Origin: Aquilaria yunnanensis
Taxonomy: Eukaryota > Streptophyta > Magnoliopsida > Malvales > Thymelaeaceae
Length of the DNA stretch: 64,000 bases
Reading direction: 5' to 3'
NCBI GenBank assembly: GCA_039654915.1
Contig: CM077593.1
Coordinates: 74,132,501-74,196,500, forward strand
Positions 56,651 to 64,000 of this stretch are shown one piece after another; position 1 is the stretch's first letter, and each line of letters begins with the position of its first letter. The notes beneath the pieces were generated by a model. It was not told the origin of the DNA. It made no database searches and saw only the letters and a program-made list of their open reading frames with translations. The position numbers and the translations under genes were made by a program.

Positions 56651-58457
56651 TTTCGTACAGTCAAAAGATAAAATGCAGATTAAGGTAGTAGTCATTTAGC
56701 TGCCTAAAGGTCCTCTAAAAGAATATCACCAAGCAAGACATGAGGATGAATGAAAACTTCTAACTTTGTAATACGTGAGTGGCACAGGTTAGTCATATAA
56801 TCGACACATCAGTTTCCCTCCTGAAGTACATGCATAACGCAAGTCACATGACATTGCTCCATAAGAGAAATGCAATCCTAAATCATAACACCCAAAGGAT
56901 AATCCTTGCGGTGCCTATTTACCAATGTAGTAGCAACATCTTAGTCGGTCTTAATGCATACACAAAGAAATTTGAAGCAGGCCAAACAATGAAAGAATCC
57001 CTTTACGGAGCAAGAAGTTTCATCAAATAAACTGAAGCATGGTAAGATCTCCCAACATAAAAAACAACTAGCTGACTGCCATAATCATGAATAATACCCT
57101 AGTAAGATGTTTCAACACCACCTCTTCTAAGGGATCCATCATAGTTTCGCTTTAGATATCTTGAAGAATGCGGCATTCATGAAACTCACCAAGCTTGTCA
57201 AGCCAGTAGTAGTTATTATGAAGCAATCACTTTCCAGTTTATAAGTTTTCTTAATAACAACTTTCGAGGGGGGCGGGGGATGGTTTGGTGGTTGAAAATA
57301 AGCTTATTCCGGCTTAGCCATAATCCCCATAGAATTGCCACAAACAAGCGAGCCCAAGAGGACTTAACATTATAGGGTTTAGATGAGCTACAATTCATTC
57401 TAAGCTAGTCCTTAAACCGAAGCAACAAGAAACCCGACAAATCCTTCTCTGGTACAACTTTTGGTCATACTGACTTTGCATATGTGCAGAAAAAATATGA
57501 TTTAAATCCTTCACCACATGATTACATCGAGAGCACTTAACATCTTAAGCAAGACCTTGATGCCTTTATTCTAATTATGCATAAGTCCATTCAATGAAAG
57601 AAGCCAAAAAAAATATTAAACCTTCTTCACTTCTAAGGACTTCCAGACCCAATCTACCAAGATTGCAAACCATTGTTATCTTCTAGAGTAAGAAGTTACG
57701 TGTTCTACATAGAGAAGAGGTCATCCAATGAATTGGCCCAAAAGAAAGAATCCCTTATGGTGTCTGTAAATGGAAGAGGGGTGAAACTAATTTAGGAAAT
57801 GACTTTCGCAAGGAGAAGATAAGCAATACTGATAACATCCCAAAAATTGTACTCATTAATAATACATGAGACATGCCAATTCAACATATATCTTGAAACT
57901 TCATCCAAGACGGCATCTTGAAGGAGGCCATCCACCACCTAATGGTCCTGCCAAAGTAAAACACCTTCACCATTTGTAATTTTCCAGTGGATACCCGTTC
58001 AAACTAAATCTCTAGTTCCAAGAATGGCCTTCCAACCATGGGAGCCAGAATTTTCATGCTTATAATGAATGAAGGGGGCGGCATCAAGATATTTGTTCCA
58101 ACAAACATGACACCAAATAGTTACAGAATCCTGGAGAGCCTTGCCAACAAACTTTTGACAGTAGTACCTTGTTCATATCCTGGGCACCTCTCAACCCAAG
58201 ACCATCATGATTTTTTGGGGAACACACAAGTTGCCAATCCACAAGATATTATTTCCTGGCATTCTCTGTAGAACACAAAAAAAAATTCCTACTCAGCTTG
58301 TCAATCTTTTCACAAGTATCCACTAGAAGCTCAATCATTTGCATGGTGTAAGCAGGCATAACGTGCAAGACAATTCTCACCAAGGACACCCGACCAGCAA
58401 AAGTTAAACATTTATGTTTCCAACACTTTAATTTCTAAGCCATCTTCTCCAAAATTT
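56651..58457 (-). pseudogene. 5'-truncated LINE between the two duplication copies
   Basis: Minus-strand sequence from about 58450 to 57200 encodes the end of a plant L1 reverse transcriptase: LTFAGRVSLVRIVLHVMPAYTMQ near 58400, then degraded RT/zinc-finger sequence, and finally WARLFVAILWGLWLSRNKLIFN at 57370-57300. Many stops are present. Its 5' end falls exactly where copy 2 begins and its 3' side adjoins the end of copy 1 near a T-rich run (56647). No endonuclease is present. Confidence 0.75.
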
Positions 58458-59051
58458 AGCACCTGATGTTCAAAAAATTAATACTTTCATTCATAAGATT
58501 TCCTCTTATAATCCTCTCTTTCATCATCATTGACACCAATAAAGATAAAATGATAAGACAATTTTGCTTTTAAATAAAGGAAAATTTTGATGATTTAAAT
58601 TGTCAACTGATTGAAAACTTTGTTTAGGCAGTTTAAATTTACTAAAATATAGTGTTAAATCGTTTGAAATTAGGATCTAATATGACGTTAACAATTAACA
58701 GATAAGTATAAAAAAGTGTTAACTTTTGAAAAGAAGTAGATTGTATTTTGAACTAAACCTCCAACAATATTTTAAAATTTATCTTTTTTGTCAATGGTCA
58801 AGTGATTGTAATTTTTAAGCTTCACTTGAAAAAAAAGTCTTTTTGTCTCTAATAGGATCTTAGAATGCTATAGTTTGATTTTTAATGCTATAGCTTCACT
58901 TTTATACCAATTGAAGCTTTACGATTTAAGAAGCCAAAAAAAGCTTTCAATAAATATTTTAAAAAAATATTAAATATTTTTTGCTAACTTTTTTAAGTTC
59001 AGTACAAAAAAAAAATTCATTAAAAAGTTAATTACTTTCTAAAAAAATTTA

Positions 59052-59364
59052 CTCCCTCTGTCCTACTTTAGATGATACATTTCTTTTGGAATTGAAATTA
59101 AGATGTGTGCAATTTATATTATTCTTTCCATTTTATTGTTGAAGCTAAAATGAAAATTTTCTTTTTTTGGGTTTTTATAGTAAGAGTTCAATTGAGGATT
59201 AGAAAAAGAAAATATTTTTTTGTTTTGGGTTTTGTGCAAAGAGAGTTTAAATGAGTATAGTAAGGTAAATTAGATGCTAAAAACTCTTTAGAAATGGAAA
59301 CATCTCATTTTATTTAAGACAACCTAAAAAAGAATACTTATCATCCTTTTTGGGATGGAAGTAG
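59052..59364. mobile_element. Stowaway-like MITE in duplication copy 2
   Basis: CTCCCTCTGTCC at the left, inverted CTACTTCCATCCC at the right, flanked by TA at 59050-59051 and 59365-59366. Orthologous in position to 54591-54918. Confidence 0.75.
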
Positions 59365-59648
59365 TATAAAAATGATTATTAGGTTCATACAATGTTAGCT
59401 TTTGAATGATATTAGTACTTCAAAAATTTAAAAAAAATTAAAAAATAAAATTTTCATTGAGTTTTTGAATTAGAAAGGAATGGATTGGTTTATTCCTTAC
59501 TGTTTTAAATGTATGACCATCACGAACACGCACGAGCTGTGCTTATAGTCATGAGTCTTAGGAAGGTCATTAAGAGGAACTTGGTAAGAATGCAAGTATG
59601 TTTTAGATATAGTCTTGTATTGCAGTAAAATGGTATAAACATGATAGG

Positions 59649-59960
59649 TCTTATAACTCTCTCCTTACTATTAACTGTTTTTTTGGATTAGCTTCAATTT
59701 AGTGATTATTTTGAGCTATGAATTTTTACAAAAGGTTAGATCAGATGGGTTAAGCTACTTATGCAGGTTAGCATAGTGAAATTGAATAAAATTGGTGGTT
59801 AGTGTCTTATAACCCTTTGCTTATTATTAACTGTTTTTTTGGATTTAGCCTCAATTTTGGTGATTATTTTGAGCTATGAATTTTTAAAAAATGTTAGATT
59901 AGATGGGTTTAGCTACTTATGTAGGTTAACATAGTGAAATTGAATAAAATTGGTGGTTAG
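59649..59960. repeat. 156-bp tandem repeat, two units
   Basis: 59649-59804 and 59805-59960 both begin TCTTATAAC and contain TTGAGCTATGAATTTTTA and AATTGAATAAAATTGGTGG. Duplication copy 1 has only one unit (about 55203-55370), so the repeat arose after the larger duplication. Confidence 0.85.
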
Positions 59961-61255
59961 TTTCTAGTGACCAAAACCACAAGGAATAATTATAGATGAG
60001 TTGTTCTTGAAAGAACAAAATTGTAGAAGATTAATGACTTATTTGTGTCAAATTATGATGAAATGGGTTAATCCAAGAGAATATCTTGCTCTTTGATGAC
60101 TAAGGGACTTAATTGTAGTAATTAAGGAGGCATAGGACAAAATAAGGAAGGATGATGAAGACTTATCTTCTAATAGATATGAAAACACGTCAACATAATA
60201 AAGCTTTTTTATATTTTTAAAAAAATTGAGTATTGTTTTTTCTAGATGACACATGTAACTTGGATGTGACAGATGGCAATTTTCACTTGTATCCTTGGTT
60301 GGACATGTTAGTTAGCATATTGGATGAATAGTTTGTGATTGAATCATTGTTACACCATATCACAAGTCTCCTAAAATTAGTGAAAGTGGATTTTGTAGGT
60401 CATTTTTCATATTTTTTCAGAGAATGAATTCTTTTATTTAATGTTTTTGCTTTTTCCAAGCATGTTCTATAACTCCTCGTCCACTATCCATCCAACTTCT
60501 CCCATGTAGCTACTTAATTATGGCACACTGCTACCCCATTACAACCATGAAATTATGCTTATTGCTACAACAATTAAACTATAAATATTTCATGCCCTTT
60601 ACAATTATCATTTCCAGTTGCCTTAACATGACATCAAACTTCTTGCAAATACATCAACCATTTTGCCTTATAGATTCACTTCCTTCTTGTCATTCTTATG
60701 CCCTAATGCTCCATAGATAAAGCAAGCAAGGATCTTCAGTAGCGGTAGTCTCTTTCTTTGTGATTTTCCTATCTCAAGGTGGACTCGCATCATATTAGGT
60801 GAAAATCTAGCAACTGGAGTAACTAATTAGCAATAATTTAGTCCATTATTTTTGTAGCTAGATTTTTTTTTATTTCTTATGTTTGAAAATAATGTTTCCT
60901 ATTCATGTAAAAAATTGTGGTAACAAGTAAAGATTCCAGCAGCAGGCAAACATAAAACTGCTGAAAGCAATTAGTAGTACCTTGTACTTAGTTCTTTCCT
61001 TATCATGAACGTTTTGCTTCATTGAAATTAATAAATATTTTTAGTTTTTCAATATGAAGAATAATTACATTTTTTCCTTCGAATTGTTGTCTCCTATCAT
61101 TGTCTACTCGCCTTTAACATTTTCAGCAATTCTATACTATTATATTCAGTTCAAAATTAATAAGACCTTTTTCTCTGTAGCAATATCATTTTGCTTTAAA
61201 AATTTTATTTTGTGTTAGCAAAATCTTTCTTCCATGCTAACACTCTATCATGCTA

Positions 61256-61547
61256 TTGTTAGTATATTGTTAATAGATGTTAGTACCAAAGTTCCTATGA
61301 CTTTGATATCATAAAGTACCACAATGTCATATTTTAATAGAATATAAGCATGCCACCAAAACAAGAAACAATATATTTTATTAATTTAAAGAACTTACAT
61401 TTTTCTTTGTAATTTTTGTTTCTATTTAATGCTTTTGTCTTTGTTTGCCTCCCACCATCAACAACAGTACACCAGGTTTCAATTTAATTATGTGGCATGG
61501 CATGCAATATGTTTTTTCATTAAGTCATGGAACTATATTACTCTTTA
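61256..61547. other. AT-rich spacer
   Basis: Short intergenic stretch after the duplication; nothing recognised. Confidence 0.4.
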
Positions 61548-62391
61548 GGGAGAAGGGGCAAAAATGCCACTAATGCTAGGTTGTTGAAGTAATTTTGTGA
61601 TCAATATTTTATTTTGACGTAAAATTGCCACTGATGTTACTCGTTGGGAGCAATTTTATCATTGAAGTTGTGAAAAAAGAGTGATATAGCCACCAATCAT
61701 CTAATAGTAGAAATATTTCATAAAAAATGAGAATATTCCATACTATGCCTATAACACATCAGTTCTACACCAACAGCTAGCAAATTGAAGAAACTGTTAA
61801 ACTAGCCACTAAAGATTTGGTTTTTAGCCCATAGGCGCCCAACTTTATGAACCAATTATTTTGACAATCTTCTCTAATGGGCATGATCTTGAATAGGCCA
61901 AGTGCTCCCCCATGCAAATTTAGCTGCTCGTCCCTAACTTCATTGTCTTCCACATGTCCATTGCCACTATCACCGTGGCCGTCATTGTCACAGTTCTATT
62001 TGTCTTGCTCAACTTTATATTTGAAACCTTCTCACCCAAGACTTGAATAAGTAATGCCAACCTTGTTAACTTCACCAATTGATTCGTAACCTTAAAAATC
62101 TCAGGAAGCTAGAAACAACCCGTTTAACTTTGAGGAAGAGAATGAAATGATGAAGATGATAGTCAAAATGATATATTAAAAAACTTAGTGGATAAGGTTT
62201 TATGTACAGAAAACTTAGAACTGAAACATGCATTTTCTCCATCTTTCACATTTGTCACACAAAAAATTTTAACGTCTAGTGTCAAAATTGCTTCCAACAA
62301 GTAACATTACTGGCAACTTTGCATAAAAAAACTATTGATGGTAAAATCGCTTTATCGACCAATCATTAATGGCAATTTTCTCCCTTATCCC
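61548..62391. mobile_element. Non-autonomous TIR element, 844 bp, MULE-like
   Basis: Inverted ends of about 125 bp (61548-61675 against 62391-62270) share GATGTTAC(T/A)(C/T)GTTGG and AATTGCCA words. Flanks TACTCTTTA (61539-61547) and TTCTATTTA (62392-62400) match at 7 of 9 bases. No transposase; the slightly GC-richer middle (61900-62000) has no recognised protein. Confidence 0.6.
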
Positions 62392-62400
62392 TTCTATTTA

Positions 62401-63173
62401 AAGTATTTAACTCCTGTACATATTATGCTGCTTGAGACTTGGTTTCTTTTCGTAAGTTTTGTCAACACATGGTTTTTCCCTAGCATTTTTATTTTGTTAA
62501 CATGATCTTTTTTATTAGTTACCTATGTCTTTCAAACATATTTTCGATTTTCTCATTTAATTTCTCTTCAAAAACTCAAATGAACTACATTACAAACTTC
62601 CCAAATTATACACATTGTCTTAGGTTGAAAAAGGCATGTCTTTCGGACATAAAGTTTACTCAACACTAGAAGCATGCTAGAATATCTAATAGAATTATGT
62701 GTTGGGGTTAAAATGAAAAGATACCTATGTGTTATTTTGCTAAACTTTTGGTTGCATTAAAGTCAAAGTAGTTGACATATTCATGTTTATTCTACTGTAT
62801 GAATCCCTTGATTTCCTCTCATACATCATCACAAACATCAAATTTAAAAAAAAATGTTAGAGGTTAGATAGCTGTATAAAGTACTATAGAAATATAGACT
62901 GAAGGGTAGGTTTGAAAGCTTGAGTTATTGTAGACATGTATAAATACATACTTCACTATCATAACCTTCATAACTTGTGCATGGACTTTAGTTCAAAAGA
63001 GCAATAAACCATAGACATAAGTGGAAATTTTACGAAAAGTATAATTTATTCCTTCTAAACAATAAAAAGATAAAGTCCACCTTAGTTTTTTACAGCCAAG
63101 GGTTGAAGGTCCAGGATCTTTTAGTTCACCTAGTTGGAGCATTCTAAATTCAGAAATCATATACTATTGAAAA
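62401..63173. other. AT-rich intergenic stretch
   Basis: Nothing recognised on either strand. Confidence 0.4.
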
Positions 63174-63175
63174 TA

Positions 63176-63414
63176 CTCTGTCCACCCCAAGTTCTTTGCA
63201 TTATTTAAAAATTTCACTTATTTTTGACTTAAAATCTATTTATATTAATATTTGCTAAAAGATTTTTTAAAAATTTATATTTAGAAACTACAAGATTTGT
63301 AGTTTTTAATATAAATCTTTTAAAAAAATTTGAGAAAAATATTAATGTTAATAAGTTTAGGTCAAATTTAAGTGACAAGACCTAAATGATACAAAAAACT
63401 TGAGACAAAGATAG
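63176..63414. mobile_element. Stowaway-like MITE, 239 bp
   Basis: CTCTGTCCACCCCAAGTT at the left end and, inverted, CTATCTTTGTCTCAAGTT at the right. TA occurs at 63174-63175 and 63415-63416. The interior folds back around CTACAAGATTTGTAG. Non-coding. Confidence 0.75.
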
Positions 63415-64000
63415 TATTTCTTAAAGATAGTCATGTTGATATAAAAACTTTTCAACTAGTGCATGTATTCTACTCCATTACACCAGTAAAACATAGTTAT
63501 TCTTTCAAGAGTTTAGTAGAATTATAGGTAATTCTTTCTAAATATGAAAAAGGAGGTTTTTTAGGTATCCTAAATCAGGTATACAAGTACAGGGTTTGAG
63601 GAAGTATTCATATAATATAGGTGATAAGGGAAATGCCTACTTTTCTAGGATACAAAGACCACCGAACTAGCATTTAATGGCTTTGTTTGAGAATTGGGGA
63701 GGGGAAAAGTTTCCAAATCCTGGTAATTGCCAGGGCCAAGTGTTTCCATTGTTGATTAGGATAGGTGGTAGAGATGAAAAGTTTTCAAATCCTAATAATT
63801 GCCAGGGCCAAGTGTCCCTATTTCTAAACAAACAACATTGAACTTTGGAATTACATTTCAAGAAAAGTTGTAGATAAGGTCATGGGAGTTTGGAAATACC
63901 AACCAATTTTGAGATGTGAGACTTTTCCTACGACTATTAAAGGTGAGCATTATTTGGATAAAACTGAAAAGACAATTATATTTGGATAAAATAATTCATT
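63415..64000. repeat. End of window with a 72-bp tandem repeat
   Basis: Two units with period 72 (for example AAATCCTGGTAATTGCC at 63715 and AAATCCTAATAATTGCC at 63787) share CAGGGCCAAGTGT. The minus-strand ORF 63861-63667 simply reads through the two units (WPWQLLGFENFS / WPWQLPGFGNFS) and is probably not a gene. The rest is AT-rich. Confidence 0.6.

Larger units (their letters stand above)
58458..61255. repeat. Direct duplication, copy 2 (about 2.8 kb)
   Basis: Homologous to 53870-56650 in the same orientation and order, with many substitutions and small indels. It carries its own extra 156-bp tandem repeat. Non-coding. Confidence 0.85.

Noticed and set aside
63667..63861. Minus-strand WPWQL repeat protein
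   Set aside because: The repetition is explained by a 72-bp DNA tandem repeat, and nothing supports expression.
1..64000. tRNA, rRNA, CRISPR array, bacterial-type operon or defence system
   Set aside because: No cloverleaf-like tRNA, rRNA core, regular spacer-repeat array or clustered prokaryotic genes were seen on either strand. The window is plant repeat-rich DNA.

Overview
This is plant nuclear DNA, most likely from a woody eudicot. The host species cannot be named from the sequence. Evidence: an AtbZIP43-type transcription factor, a captured LYK3-type LysM receptor-kinase fragment, AT-rich intergenic DNA, GT-AG introns, and every major class of plant transposable element (CACTA, MULE, Ty1/copia, Ty3/gypsy, LINE, TRIM, Stowaway-like MITEs). 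No bacterial, organellar or viral-genome gene organisation is seen.

Only one host gene looks intact: a single-exon bZIP gene at 50425-51024 (+) with a TATA box at 50343. Nearly everything else is layered transposon insertion. Left to right: (1) the right part of a CACTA transposon (window start to 8959, minus strand), with a multi-exon TNP2 gene and a second Transposase_24-type ORF, both broken by stop codons that fit methyl-cytosine decay. A 929-bp Pack-MULE carrying the LYK3-like exon (2582-3510) lies inside it. (2) A head-to-head cluster of TRIM retrotransposons at 9679-11063. (3) An old Ty3/gypsy Tat-type remnant (about 11070-15415, minus), a truncated LINE (about 15835-17450, plus) and a second CACTA fragment (17840-18493, plus). 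(4) A 2.6-kb tandem segmental duplication (19032-21643 and 21644-35012). Its second copy was opened by a gag/coat-like insertion, by a copia element of 8.2 kb that itself holds two oppositely oriented solo LTRs, and by a 2.9-kb non-coding LTR-type insertion.

(5) At 36281-42540 there is a second member of the same MULE family, split by a nearly complete Ty3/gypsy chromovirus (37084-42109). That element has 312-bp LTRs, an initiator-Met primer binding site, a chromodomain-like C terminus and an AATGT target duplication. (6) A GC-rich solo LTR (44614-45482), a long foldback element (about 45957-47674) and two MITEs lie between this and the bZIP gene. (7) Downstream of the gene are a small TRIM (52732-53318) and a 2.8-kb direct duplication (53870-56650 and 58458-61255) separated by a 5'-truncated LINE. 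Further MITE-like elements fill the end of the window.

Boundaries marked by target-site duplications were read directly from the sequence. Family names rest on recognised protein motifs and end structure. Similarity levels are by eye except the gypsy LTR pair, which was counted base by base. No operon-like or defence-like new system was found. The least ordinary features are the palindromic TRIM array, the gene-capturing MULE pair, the inverted solo-LTR pair inside a copia element, and the CACTA genes whose stop codons all fit C-to-T change.
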